A DNA stretch of 64,000 nucleotides from Helicobacter pylori (lineage in GTDB: Bacteria; Campylobacterota; Campylobacteria; Campylobacterales; Helicobacteraceae), in NCBI RefSeq assembly GCF_001653455.1, contig NZ_CP011486.1, positions 124,001 through 188,000 of the forward strand, read 5' to 3'. The position numbers and the translations under genes are program-made. This document shows positions 43,972-52,606 of the stretch, in pieces (within the stretch, counting starts at the first letter, position 1; each line of letters opens with the position of its first letter). Below the pieces are notes generated by a model, which was given only the letters and a program-made list of their open reading frames with translations, searched no databases and was not told the DNA's origin.

Positions 43972-45318
43972 TTATTGTTTTTCTTTAGCCCCACAATTGG
44001 CTTTTTCTGTTCCTTTCATTCCTTTCATCTCTTTCAAGTTTTTTCGGGGGGGGGGGGGTAGCCCTTCTTCATCGTCTTCTAAGTCGTAAAAACTATTAAA
44101 AACGCAATCATGGATAGTGAAACAAATCCTCCCATTGCTATAATGATAGCTCAATTTCAACTCCATAGCCTCTAAAGCGTTTTTAATGATATACATGCCT
44201 AACCCAAAGCCATGGGCTTGGCTTGGGTTAGAAGACTTAAAGTAGGGTTGCAAATACTTTTCAAAATCTTCTTTTAAAGGCTTGCTTTTATTGGACACCA
44301 CCAAATTATTCCCTATAAAATCCAAAAACACCTGTTTGTCATCGCTGTATTTGATTGCATTGTCTATCATGTTTTTTAGTGCTATAGCAAACAATTCAAA
44401 ATCCGCTTCAATAATGTAATGCGAAGAGGACACATGGATAGGGCTTTCTTTATCCATATCAATCAAAAGCATTTTTTCAATTTTATCAATCAAATCGCTC
44501 ATTAAAAATTTTTCTTTATTGCTCCCGTAGTTTTTGGAAGCGAGCTGTTCAATGCGAGCAAATTGTTCAATCAGCATGTTCAAGTGATCAAAAATAGAAA
44601 CGAAGCGTTTTTGAGACAATTCTTCTTTGAGCATAGAGCTTAGTATTTTGCCTTTAGTGATAGGGGTGCGCAATTCATGCATGATAGAGCGCAAGAATAA
44701 GATCCGAGATTCATTCATCGCATTGATTTTTTGGATGCAATTGTCAAATTCGTTAGCCAAATCCCCTATTTCATCTTTTTGTTTGCTCTTGCAACTCACG
44801 CTTTTATCCCCTTGAGCGAAGCGATTGACTTGAGATCGCAGCTCCCTTAAGGGCAACAAACTTTGAAAAACAAACAAAAAGAGGAATAAAATCAACAACA
44901 AACCCACTGTGATAGCTAAGAAATAATTCCTGTAAGAAACCGAATGCAAATCCTTATAAAGCACAAAATGTTCATTCTTTTTTAAAAGGATAAAAACCAT
45001 GTCGCTGAATTTAAACACTTCCGCATACCCAATATTTCTATGGTGCAACTGGTGGCGTCTTTTGGCTAAAACCTTTTCTAAATTTTCTATCGTGGTTTCT
45101 CTAAAACCAATTTTATAGAGATAATCTTCCACAGCTGTATAATCAGAGTAATTGTTTAAAATTTCATTAATGGTGGTAACAAACTGGTAATGGCGCATTT
45201 CGTTTTGATAGTTTTCATGGCTGATTTGAGAAGACACGAAATAGTAAGCGAACGCTCCAAAACTAAAGAGCGTTATCATAAACAAAGCGACAACTTTAAA
45301 AAAGATAGAGAAACGCAA
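43972..45318 (-). CDS. arsS: Acid-responsive sensor histidine kinase ArsS, phase-variable C-terminus
   Basis: 448 aa from a TTG start. The first span is VVALFMITLFSFGAFAYYFV, then a periplasmic sensor (about residues 30-130, His-rich: RRHQLHHRN), a second span (YFLAITVGLLLILFLFLFVF) and a HAMP. The HisKA motif is SIMHELRTPITK (phospho-His), with the N-box in IALKNMIDNAIKYSDD and the G-box GFGLGMYIIK. The C-terminal tail is read through a run of 13 C (44058-44046), giving PPPP, then a 22-residue tail. One base fewer gives a stop within 4 codons (EKT); one more gives a different basic tail. Periplasmic histidines sense pH. Counterpart HP0165/HP0164. Confidence 0.95.
   Translation of the reverse strand: MRFSIFFKVVALFMITLFSFGAFAYYFVSSQISHENYQNEMRHYQFVTTINEILNNYSDYTAVEDYLYKIGFRETTIENLEKVLAKRRHQLHHRNIGYAEVFKFSDMVFILLKKNEHFVLYKDLHSVSYRNYFLAITVGLLLILFLFLFVFQSLLPLRELRSQVNRFAQGDKSVSCKSKQKDEIGDLANEFDNCIQKINAMNESRILFLRSIMHELRTPITKGKILSSMLKEELSQKRFVSIFDHLNMLIEQFARIEQLASKNYGSNKEKFLMSDLIDKIEKMLLIDMDKESPIHVSSSHYIIEADFELFAIALKNMIDNAIKYSDDKQVFLDFIGNNLVVSNKSKPLKEDFEKYLQPYFKSSNPSQAHGFGLGMYIIKNALEAMELKLSYHYSNGRICFTIHDCVFNSFYDLEDDEEGLPPPPRKNLKEMKGMKGTEKANCGAKEKQ
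44046..44058. repeat. Homopolymeric G13/C13 tract in arsS
   Basis: Thirteen consecutive G on the plus strand (C on the coding strand), the only long G/C homopolymer in the window. Slipped-strand changes would switch ArsS between three C-terminal ends. Confidence 0.95.
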
Positions 45319-45341
45319 AACCCCTTAACTCCTTATTAGAA

Positions 45342-46019
45342 TCAATATTCTAATTTATAGCCAATCCCTCTAACAGAGATGATATATTGCGGCTGCTTAG
45401 GGTTTTTTTCAATCTTAGATCGCAAACGGCCAATAATCACATCAATGCTTTTATTAGAGCTTTCAGGGTTGATGCTCTCGCTCTCAATCGCAATGCTTTC
45501 ACGGCTAAACACATAACCTTTTTTGCTAATGAGAAGCGAAAGGATTTCGTATTCGGCTCTGGTTAAGTCTAGCTTTTTTTCATGCATATACACTTCTCGG
45601 CTATCCTTATCCACCCTAAAGATATTCACATCGCTTGGCTCACTCACTTCTTCTTTTTTATGAGAACGCCTGAGCAACGATTGGATACGAGCTAATAATT
45701 CCTTAGGATCATAGGGTTTAGGGAGGTAATCATCAGCCCCATAATCTAGCGCTTTAATCTTATCTTCCACATCGCTTCTTGCTGAAGAAATAATAATAGG
45801 GATATGTTTTTGTTTGGAAACGCGCCTGCACACTTCAAGCCCGTCTAAATTGGGCAAAGTCAAATCCAACAACAACAAATCATAATTTTGTGTGTTAGCC
45901 GCACTAATGCCGGTGTATGGCTCATCGTAATTGGTTACATGAATGCCATGCTGGAGCAAAAATTCGCTCAAAAACTCGGCTAATTCTATATCGTCTTCTA
46001 TCATTAAAACTTCTATCAT
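45342..46019 (-). CDS. arsR: Acid-responsive response regulator ArsR (OmpR family)
   Basis: 225 aa. Receiver domain with acidic pair D9/D10 (IEDD) and phospho-acceptor D52 in [14 protein letters not shown] in YLPKPYD. The OmpR winged helix follows ([35 protein letters not shown]...). Controls urease and other acid-response genes; reported essential in an unphosphorylated form and autoregulated. 23 nt upstream of arsS, same transcript. A palindrome (46063-46077) lies in its leader. Counterpart HP0166. Confidence 0.95.
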   Translation of the reverse strand: MIEVLMIEDDIELAEFLSEFLLQHGIHVTNYDEPYTGISAANTQNYDLLLLDLTLPNLDGLEVCRRVSKQKHIPIIISSARSDVEDKIKALDYGADDYLPKPYDPKELLARIQSLLRRSHKKEEVSEPSDVNIFRVDKDSREVYMHEKKLDLTRAEYEILSLLISKKGYVFSRESIAIESESINPESSNKSIDVIIGRLRSKIEKNPKQPQYIISVRGIGYKLEY

Positions 46020-46677
46020 ATTTCAACTAACTCCTTCAATAATTTTTATAACTTTAAAGAGGATTAACTCTGTTAATGTTTTAAGGGACTAATTCTAGCA
46101 TTTTATTACTAAAGATACCTTAAAGATGCCTTAAAAATAAAAATTCAAAACATTATCATAGTTATTAATGGAAATTTAGGGCTTTGTTTGTATGGAATGA
46201 AAAGTTAAAAATTTATTTTTATTTCTTTAAAAAATGGGACTTTTAAAACCTTATTTTAAATACAAGCGAATACGATGATTTACTCAAAGATGAACAAAAT
46301 ACGGAGCAGTTAAAACAGAGTAATAGTATTTAGCACTAGCCAATAAAAAAGGTGGAAAAGGTGAAAAAAATAACTAGCGCTAAAATAATAGGGGCGAAAT
46401 ATCAATCATGCAGAGAGGAAAATGAATGGCACTCGTTTGTTTTGTTTTTACAAAACCCCTATTAGTAGCATAGGTGAAGGCAACCTAAACCACATGCGAT
46501 TAGTATAGCATAAGATACAAGACGCATTCCCTTAAGGGGATAGGGGGTATTTTGAAATAATTCCCCCTGCAACCCCCAACTAAAACCCCCTAACTTGAGA
46601 AAACCGCTTTAAGGAGTTATCGCTTAACTAGCGTCAAGCTCTTTAGTATGCGATTGCAAAAATGCTCAAAAGCATTT
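46020..46677. other. 658-bp gene-less region upstream of arsR
   Basis: Holds the arsR promoter and palindrome; a coding-like relic on the plus strand (46252-46333) reading LNTSEYDDLLKDEQNTEQLK and stopping at 46333; a perfect 7-bp hairpin GTTTTGT-TTTT-ACAAAAC (46439-46456); and repeat copy R7 next to the following gene. No intact gene. Confidence 0.55.
46063..46077. promoter_or_regulatory. Perfect palindrome in the arsR leader
   Basis: ATTAAC-TCT-GTTAAT, two perfect 6-bp arms, 43 nt before the arsR start and 14 nt downstream of a minus-strand -10-like TAGAAT (46097-46092). A dimeric repressor site is plausible; ArsR autoregulation is known but this exact site is my inference. Confidence 0.4.
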
Positions 46678-46680
46678 TTA
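46527..46680 (-). repeat. Dispersed intergenic repeat, copy R7 (minus orientation)
   Basis: Complete copy: TTCCCTTAAGGGGATAGGGGG, TATTTTGAAATAATTCCCCC, CAACCCCCAACTAAAACCCCCTAA, GTTATCGCTTAACTAGCGTCAAGC (hairpin B reversed, one wobble) and a perfect hairpin A, AAAATGCT-CAAA-AGCATTTT. Hairpin A overlaps the stop codon of the next minus-strand gene, where it could serve as its terminator. Confidence 0.75.
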
Positions 46681-47163
46681 TTCTGTGTCTTCTTCCCCCA
46701 AAGACTCCAAGCGTTTTTCAAGCACGCTCAATTGGTATTGCAAGAAACGCGCCACTAAATCCAAACGCTCTATCGCTTCCTCTTCTTTTAAAGCTTGCAT
46801 GCCTTTAAAAAGCACTAAAGTTCTCTCTAGTAAGTTTTTTAAAAAAACCCGTTCGCTTGGAATTAGCGCTTGCTTTGGGGTTTCTGTTGCGATTTCTTCT
46901 ATAATGATTTCTTGCGCGTGAATGATTTCTTGCGTGGGGTTTTCTTCTGCGATTTTTTCTTGTGTTTCTATTTTAGGGGCGGTTTTTGGCTTTGTGTTAC
47001 TCATTGGGGGCGTTTCAGCGTCAGTGTTTTGCAAATGAGGGGGCGTTTTAAAAAAAGAGGGCGTTTTTTGCGCCGCATCAAAATCATCAATCGTTTTAGC
47101 CATTTTTTCAATTTCATTAAGGGTTTCTGAAATAATGTTTTTCAATTCCATTCTGCCAGCCAT
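46678..47163 (-). CDS. Hypothetical Glu/Thr/Pro-rich coiled-coil protein
   Basis: 161 aa. Short N-terminal helix (LKNIISETLNEIEKMAKTIDDFD), a low-complexity middle (residues 35-95: PKTAPKIETQEKIAEENPTQEII...) and a conserved helical C-terminal part (ERVFLKNLLERTLVLFKGMQAL...EAIERLDLVARFLQYQLSVLEKRLESL). No signal peptide. It overlaps the previous gene by 22 nt and is the last gene before repeat R7. Clustered with a TPR-like gene, U32 peptidase and cheZ. Counterpart HP0167; function unknown. Confidence 0.7.
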   Translation of the reverse strand: MAGRMELKNIISETLNEIEKMAKTIDDFDAAQKTPSFFKTPPHLQNTDAETPPMSNTKPKTAPKIETQEKIAEENPTQEIIHAQEIIIEEIATETPKQALIPSERVFLKNLLERTLVLFKGMQALKEEEAIERLDLVARFLQYQLSVLEKRLESLGEEDTE

Positions 47164-47405
47164 TTTTCTAAATTCTCAACGCTCAAACAATCCCCTTTGA
47201 TAAAATTTAAATAGTGCCGCTCTAGTATTGCATCATGTTTGAAAGAAGCGAGATTGTTTTGGATTTTTTCCAATCGTTTCTTTTGTTTTAAGGCCTCTTG
47301 ATGGTTGGGGGTTTTTTTTAAAATATTGGCATAAATTTGCAACGCTTCTTCAAAAAACTCTTGTTCTTCATAAATACGAGCGAGCGTGATGGTTTCTAAT
47401 GGCAT
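47142..47405 (-). CDS. TPR-like helical protein (87 aa)
   Basis: Begins MPLETITLARIYEEQEFFEEALQIYANILKKTPNHQEALKQKKRL, which is one clear tetratricopeptide-type repeat (LA.IYEEQ..FEEAL.IY..ILKK.PN..EAL), then about 35 less regular residues. Likely a protein-protein adaptor, perhaps for the next gene, whose start lies inside it (22-nt overlap). Counterpart HP0168. Confidence 0.7.
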   Translation of the reverse strand: MPLETITLARIYEEQEFFEEALQIYANILKKTPNHQEALKQKKRLEKIQNNLASFKHDAILERHYLNFIKGDCLSVENLEKWLAEWN

Positions 47406-47423
47406 GATATTCTCTCAATTGTT

Positions 47424-48683
47424 TTACTCTACTTGGGTGCGTAAAAAACTAAACGCCGGTAAAAGCGCGGGTAGTCGCACTAGATTCACATTCCCGCTAT
47501 GGATAGTTTCTAACTCGGTGTTATTTTCTAAAAGGATCTTATAAAGCACCAAATAATAGCGTTTTTCAAAGGTATAAATCTTGCCAATTTCATTGACTAC
47601 GGGCGTGATAGTTGCATTTTTGGGGGCGATGATTTCATAAGCGGTGTTCGTGGTAGTGGTGAATTTGCACGCAAAAAAACGCCCGTCTTCGGTTACTTCG
47701 CCATTGACTTGAAAATCCCCTTCGCTAATGGCTGTTTGGTGGTTTTGAGTGTCTAGCCTTTCAAAAGGCCTTCGCATCAAATAGCCATCGGTAAAACCCC
47801 TGTTTTTAAGCGTGTTCAATTCGCTAGTATAAAAGTTGGGTCTAAAGGTGTTATGATAAAAATCATCAACCGCTAAACGATAGATGCGCGTGGTTTGCGC
47901 GGCATAATAACTGGACTTGGTGCGCCCTTCAATCTTAAGCGCGCTAATAGCGTTGGAACTTAAAATTTCAGCGATATGGCTAGAGAGATTCAAATCTTTA
48001 GCGTTAAAAATATGCGTGCCTACGCCCTCTTCTTCAACTAATCGCATCATCACGCCGTTATCAGGGTTTTTGACATAATATTCATAATCAAAACGGCAAT
48101 CATTCGCGCAACTCCCTCTATTAGGCACGCGCCCATTCTGTAAGGCCGAAATCAAGCAACGCCCCGAAAAAGCAAAGCACATGCTCCCATGCACAAAAAT
48201 TTCTAATTCTAAATCGGGCAAGGCTTTTTTAATTCCAACCGCATCATTTAGGCTTAATTCCCTAGCGCACACAATGCGTTTAACCCCTAAATCATAAAAC
48301 ACTTGCGCATCTAACACATTTAAAACATTCGCTTGCGTGGATAAATGGATAGGAATATGCGGGGCGATTTTTAAAGCGAGTTTGATTACACCAGGCGTAG
48401 CGATAATAAAAGCGTCCGGCTCTAGCTCTGCCATTTTAGAGATGTGTTCTTCTAAAAGTTTGAGTTGCGAATTGAAAGGGAAACCATTGATCGTGGCATA
48501 GACTTTTTTATCCAATGCATGGGCGTAGTCAATCCCTTCTTTAAAGGTCTCTAAAGTGAATTCCTTACTTGCACGATTGCGTAAAGAAAAATGGCTCACT
48601 CCCCCATAAACCGCGTCAGCCCCATAGTTAAGAGCGATTTTAAGTTTTTTTAAATTACCGGCTGGAGAGAGTAATTCCGCCAC
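47424..48683 (-). CDS. U32-family peptidase/RNA hydroxylation protein (PrtC/TrhP-like)
   Basis: 419 aa. N-terminal barrel beginning MAELLSPAGNLKKLKIALNYGADAVYGG, the U32 hallmark. Motifs ATPGVIKLALKIAPHIPIHLSTQANV and IVCARELSLNDAVGIKKALPDLELEIFVHGSMCFAFSGRCLIS lead to the Cys cluster (C...C...NRGSCANDCRF) that probably binds an Fe-S cluster. The family was first called collagenase PrtC; E. coli members instead support tRNA/rRNA hydroxylation. The latter is more likely here; not decidable from sequence. Counterpart HP0169. Confidence 0.85.
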   Translation of the reverse strand: MAELLSPAGNLKKLKIALNYGADAVYGGVSHFSLRNRASKEFTLETFKEGIDYAHALDKKVYATINGFPFNSQLKLLEEHISKMAELEPDAFIIATPGVIKLALKIAPHIPIHLSTQANVLNVLDAQVFYDLGVKRIVCARELSLNDAVGIKKALPDLELEIFVHGSMCFAFSGRCLISALQNGRVPNRGSCANDCRFDYEYYVKNPDNGVMMRLVEEEGVGTHIFNAKDLNLSSHIAEILSSNAISALKIEGRTKSSYYAAQTTRIYRLAVDDFYHNTFRPNFYTSELNTLKNRGFTDGYLMRRPFERLDTQNHQTAISEGDFQVNGEVTEDGRFFACKFTTTTNTAYEIIAPKNATITPVVNEIGKIYTFEKRYYLVLYKILLENNTELETIHSGNVNLVRLPALLPAFSFLRTQVE

Positions 48684-48685
48684 TT

Positions 48686-49432
48686 TTATTTGGCTCCAAA
48701 AGAAGCGATCAACGCTTCAATATCATCAGCGCTGGCTAGATCTTTATCGTCATCGCCGGTGATATAAGTCGCTGAACTCACGCGCTTAGAATCATCAATT
48801 TTGCCTTCAAAAAGCGAGTTCATGTATTGGCTGAGCGCTCGCATGACATTGACCACTCGTTCAATTTTTTGGCGGTGGATATCTTGAAATTGCATAATAT
48901 CCATCGCTTGCATGGAGCTATCTGAACAATTATTGGCTTCTTCTTCAATCGTTTTTAGGGCGTTTAGGATTTCTTGTTGCTCATTGAGCGCGGTTTTAAA
49001 AGATTCAATGTTAGGGAAATGCGCATGCAAATTTTCAAAAATTTCTTGGTGTTTTTTTAGGGGCTCTTGGATTTTTTTAACCATTTTGGCGATCTTTTCA
49101 GCGCTAGCTCCGATCAAATCCAATTGATCAAAAATTTGCGTGGCTTTCACTTCAGAATCTCTTGTAACATCATCTAATTGATGCACGACTTTATGCTCTT
49201 CAGTGGGGGGAGGGGGTGGCCATTCATTGGGGCTAATCTTGCCGTATTTTTCAGCGTCTTCTTTTTTGACGGTCATTTTTTGGCTAGAGCTTTCTTTATT
49301 CTCTTTAGTGGGTTCTTCTTTAACTTCCTCTTTAGTTTCTTTTTTAGCTTCTTCTTTAGTCTCAGCCTCTAAAGCTTCTAAATTTTCCAAATCGCCCCCA
49401 CTCATTAAAGCGTCTAATTCTTCTTGTGTCAT
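48686..49432 (-). CDS. cheZ: Chemotaxis phosphatase CheZ
   Basis: 248 aa. Acidic, Glu/Lys-rich N-terminus (about residues 1-65), then a long helical hairpin (LDDVTRDSEVKATQIFDQLDLIGASAEKIAKMVKKI...) containing the CheZ active-site segment MQFQDIHRQKIERVVNVM, where the Gln-Asp residues correspond to the E. coli catalytic Gln. The C-terminal peptide (DDIEALIASFGAK) matches the CheY-binding tail. Dephosphorylates CheY-P. H. pylori CheZ is the remote homologue HP0170, as published. It lies 2 nt upstream of the U32 peptidase gene. Confidence 0.88.
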   Translation of the reverse strand: MTQEELDALMSGGDLENLEALEAETKEEAKKETKEEVKEEPTKENKESSSQKMTVKKEDAEKYGKISPNEWPPPPPTEEHKVVHQLDDVTRDSEVKATQIFDQLDLIGASAEKIAKMVKKIQEPLKKHQEIFENLHAHFPNIESFKTALNEQQEILNALKTIEEEANNCSDSSMQAMDIMQFQDIHRQKIERVVNVMRALSQYMNSLFEGKIDDSKRVSSATYITGDDDKDLASADDIEALIASFGAK

Positions 49433-49501
49433 TGTCGTTCCTTATGCGTTTTAAAAGCGTTTTATAGCAACCATAATTTATGAGCTGTCATTTTAGCACA
49501 C

Positions 49502-50593
49502 TTAAGCTTTAGCGATCAAAACGCCCTCTAAAATAGCGTCAATATCGCCGTCTAAAATCGCTTCCACATTGCTATAAGCGATATTAGAGCGAGCGTCTTT
49601 GACTTGCTGGTAGGGGGCTAGGACATAGCTTCTTATTTGATGCCCCCAGCCGATCTCGCTTTTTTCTTCATTTTTGGCGCTATTTTGTTGTTTTTCTAAT
49701 TCCAATTCATAAAGCTTGGATTTAAGCATTTTTAACGCGCTCGCTTTGTTTTTATGCTGGCTCCTATCGTTTTGGCATTGCACCACAATACCGGTAGGAA
49801 AATGCGTGATCCTAACCGCACTTTCTGTTTTATTGACATGCTGACCGCCTGCCCCACTAGCCCTATAATAATCATAGCGGACATCTTTTTCATCAATTTC
49901 TATATCAATATCATCATCCAATTCAGGGCTAATTTGCACGCTCGCAAAACTCGTGTGTCGCTTGGCGTTCGCATCAAAGGGTGAGATCCTAACAAGCCTA
50001 TGCACCCCGCTTTCATTTTTCAAATAGCCATAAGCGTTTTCGCCTTTAATGATAAAAGCTACCCCTTTAATGCCCGCTTCTTCGCCATCTTGATAATCTA
50101 AAATCTCGCTTTTAAAGCCCCTTCTTTCTGCCCATCTCAAATACATGCGATACAAAATGCTCGCCCAATCCTGGCTTTCAGTCCCCCCCGCTCCAGGCTG
50201 AATGGTGATAATGGCGTTTGAAGCGTCGTTTTCGCCGCTCAACATGATTTCAATTTCTACCTTTTGGACGCTATGCTCTAAAACAGGAGCCTCTTCATAG
50301 AGTAAGGATAAAGTAACCTCATCGTTATCGTTTTGAGCGAGTTCAAACAATTCCACGCTTTCATCTAAAGCGTTTTTGGTTTTTTGATAGGTTTCTAGCA
50401 AGCGGTTTAAGCGCACTTTTTCTTTATTAGTATCTCTAGCTTTTAAAACATCTTGCCAAAAATTAGGGTCTTCTTGCTCTTTTTCAATGCGTTCTAATTC
50501 TTGTTTGATCTTTTCAGGCTTAATGATTAAAGCGATATTATCGCATTTGTTTTGCAAGCTTTTTAACAATTCGCTATAAGTGTAATTATCCAC
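49502..50593 (-). CDS. prfB: Peptide chain release factor 2
   Basis: 363 aa in one uninterrupted frame. Stop-codon recognition motif SPF in [11 protein letters not shown] and the peptidyl-hydrolysis motif GGQ in [18 protein letters not shown]. Recognises UAA and UGA. Unlike E. coli, no internal UGA or +1 programmed frameshift is present near codon 26. Counterpart HP0171. Confidence 0.96.
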   Translation of the reverse strand: MDNYTYSELLKSLQNKCDNIALIIKPEKIKQELERIEKEQEDPNFWQDVLKARDTNKEKVRLNRLLETYQKTKNALDESVELFELAQNDNDEVTLSLLYEEAPVLEHSVQKVEIEIMLSGENDASNAIITIQPGAGGTESQDWASILYRMYLRWAERRGFKSEILDYQDGEEAGIKGVAFIIKGENAYGYLKNESGVHRLVRISPFDANAKRHTSFASVQISPELDDDIDIEIDEKDVRYDYYRASGAGGQHVNKTESAVRITHFPTGIVVQCQNDRSQHKNKASALKMLKSKLYELELEKQQNSAKNEEKSEIGWGHQIRSYVLAPYQQVKDARSNIAYSNVEAILDGDIDAILEGVLIAKA

Positions 50594-50653
50594 AAATAGA
50601 ACCTTTATGAGTGGGGTTTTAAAGTGGTCATTATAGCATTGTTAAAGGCTATT

Positions 50654-51829
50654 TTAATTTTCAAACCTTAAAATTTCAATTTCGCCTTGAACCAATTCCA
50701 CTCCCTCATCAATTAAAGCGATAGAATCCACTTGTGCAAGGGCTTGGATCGCTCCTGATTCATAGCGGTTGTTGTTGTAAGGAATGAATTGGTGGTTTGA
50801 ATAATGGCCTAAGATTAGATGCGTGCGTTTGTTTTTAAGCTTTAAAGGGGCGTTGATTTGAGCCTTAAAGGGCTTTAATTCAAAGTTTTTATTCAAGGAT
50901 AATCGCTCCAATAAAGGCAGAATCAAAACTCGTAAAACGACTAAGCAACTTAAAGGGTTACCCGGTAATCCTATAACCATGCTTTGATTGAGTTGGGCTA
51001 AAGTTACCGGTTTTCCAGGTTTGAGATTGACTTTTTCATAATAAAAAAGGGCGTTTTTTTCTTTCAAAACCTCTTTAAAAAAATCTTTATCCCCTACACT
51101 CACTCCCGCGCTTGAAAGGATAATGTCATAGTCTTGCAATTCAAATATTTTAAGTTGTAAATCTTTATCGTCTTTTAAAACCCCTAGAAAATGCGTGTTA
51201 TAGTTTTTAAGCATGTTAAAAACACCCACTGAATTCACATCATAAACTTGGCATTCTAGGGCGTTTTGCCCTAAAGGCACTAATTCATCGCCGCTGCTAA
51301 AGAGAGCGATTTTTAATTTCCTAAACGCTTTGATTTCTTTTAACCCTTGAGAGGCAATGAGCGCGATATGCCCATAATTCAAACGGGTGTTTTTAGGGAC
51401 TAAGACGCTGTTTAAAGAAGCGTTTTCGCCCTTTTGACGGATATTAGCATGAATTTTAAAATCTTTAGGGGCTAGGGCGAAATCCTTATGGCTTTCTAGC
51501 ATGCATTCTATAGGGACAATCGTTTCTACCCCTTTTGGCACCATCGCTCCAGTCATGATTTTAACGCATTCATTTTCTTTAATTTCTAAAGCGCTCGCAT
51601 CATCTCCGGCAAAGATTTGCTGAACGATTTGAGTTTTTTTACCTAAATCTTGCATTTTAAACCCATAGCCATCCATAGCACTTTGATTGAATTTAGGCAA
51701 GGCGTGAGCACAAAGAATATCCTCTGCTAGAATGCGCCCTGCGCTTTCAAACAAGGAAATAACCTCTGTTTCTAAGGGTTTTAGGGGAATGCTAGAATGG
51801 ATTTTTAGAGCTTCTTTAAAACTAATCAT
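50654..51829 (-). CDS. moeA: Molybdopterin molybdenumtransferase MoeA
   Basis: 391 aa. Domain order as in MoeA: the N-terminal region with SAMDGYGF, the MPT-binding central domain with GLPGNPLSCLVVLRVL and SSGDEL, plus the IIIL-type SAGVSVGDKDFFKEVL motif, and a C-terminal beta domain. Inserts molybdate into adenylyl-molybdopterin, needed by molybdoenzymes such as biotin sulfoxide or formate-linked reductases. It sits 9 nt after fliR on the same strand. Counterpart HP0172. Confidence 0.92.
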   Translation of the reverse strand: MISFKEALKIHSSIPLKPLETEVISLFESAGRILAEDILCAHALPKFNQSAMDGYGFKMQDLGKKTQIVQQIFAGDDASALEIKENECVKIMTGAMVPKGVETIVPIECMLESHKDFALAPKDFKIHANIRQKGENASLNSVLVPKNTRLNYGHIALIASQGLKEIKAFRKLKIALFSSGDELVPLGQNALECQVYDVNSVGVFNMLKNYNTHFLGVLKDDKDLQLKIFELQDYDIILSSAGVSVGDKDFFKEVLKEKNALFYYEKVNLKPGKPVTLAQLNQSMVIGLPGNPLSCLVVLRVLILPLLERLSLNKNFELKPFKAQINAPLKLKNKRTHLILGHYSNHQFIPYNNNRYESGAIQALAQVDSIALIDEGVELVQGEIEILRFEN

Positions 51830-51838
51830 ATTTATCCT

Positions 51839-52606
51839 TTAAAAGATTTTACTAATCGCGCTAAACGCTGAACTGATTTCATCTTTAAAACGCCCCATGA
51901 TAGCTGAAGCGATTAAAATAATGCCCACAAACCCGATCGCAATTTTAACTGGGAAACCAATAGCGAGCAGGTTGAATTGAGGGTGTGTTTTCATGATCAT
52001 GCCAAAAATAATATCGCTCAATAGCACCAAGCACAAAATAGGGAACGCCATAGAAAACCCTATGACAAACAAGTGCGAAAAGGCTTTGACAATGTTTTTA
52101 GCTAATGCCGGCTCAAAGACAAATTGCCCTAAAGGGACGGCTTTTAAGCTGTGATCCACAAACAAAATGATTTGATGATGGAAAGATAAATCTAGTAAAA
52201 TCAAAATCGCTAACAATAAAAGGGCTTGCCCCACAATGGGTTTTTGCGATCCTGAAATGGGATCATACGCGCTCGCCATGGTAAGCCCCATAGAAAAGCT
52301 GATGCTATCGGTTGCAAACACTAAACTCGCAAAGACGATTTGCAAAAAGATAGACGCGCACACCCCTAAAAACAGCTCGCATAAGCATGCAATGATGAAA
52401 CCCTCAGGCGTGTAAGTGGCGTTTGAAAACTCTAAAGTGGGGTAAAAAATCGCGCTCACATACAAGCTCAAAGCCCCACGCACCGATAAAGGCACTAAAT
52501 GGTTTTCAAAAAAAGGGAAAAAAGACAGCACCCCACTAACCCTTAAAAATAATAAGAAAAAATCCCTGACATGCGGGGTGCTAAGCTCTTGAATAAAATC
52601 TAGCAT
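51839..52606 (-). CDS. fliR: Flagellar export component FliR
   Basis: 255 aa inner-membrane protein of the flagellar type III export gate with FliP and FliQ. About six hydrophobic segments. The family motif MGLTMASAYDPISGSQKPIVGQALLLLAIL and FPVKIAIGFVGIILIASAI are visible. Overlaps the upstream gene by 7 nt. Counterpart HP0173. Confidence 0.92.
   Translation of the reverse strand: MLDFIQELSTPHVRDFFLLFLRVSGVLSFFPFFENHLVPLSVRGALSLYVSAIFYPTLEFSNATYTPEGFIIACLCELFLGVCASIFLQIVFASLVFATDSISFSMGLTMASAYDPISGSQKPIVGQALLLLAILILLDLSFHHQIILFVDHSLKAVPLGQFVFEPALAKNIVKAFSHLFVIGFSMAFPILCLVLLSDIIFGMIMKTHPQFNLLAIGFPVKIAIGFVGIILIASAIMGRFKDEISSAFSAISKIF

Noticed and set aside
43972-44045. Separate gene (HP0164-like) after the C-tract
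   Set aside because: With 13 C the frame is continuous with arsS, so in this sequence it is one gene, not two.
46870-47130. Plus-strand Phe/Arg-rich ORF opposite the HP0167-like gene
   Set aside because: Its odd composition is the antisense of a Glu/Thr/Lys-rich coding region; no ribosome site.
50490-50593. Programmed +1 frameshift in prfB
   Set aside because: The 363-codon frame is continuous and no in-frame TGA with an upstream ribosome-like site occurs near codon 26.
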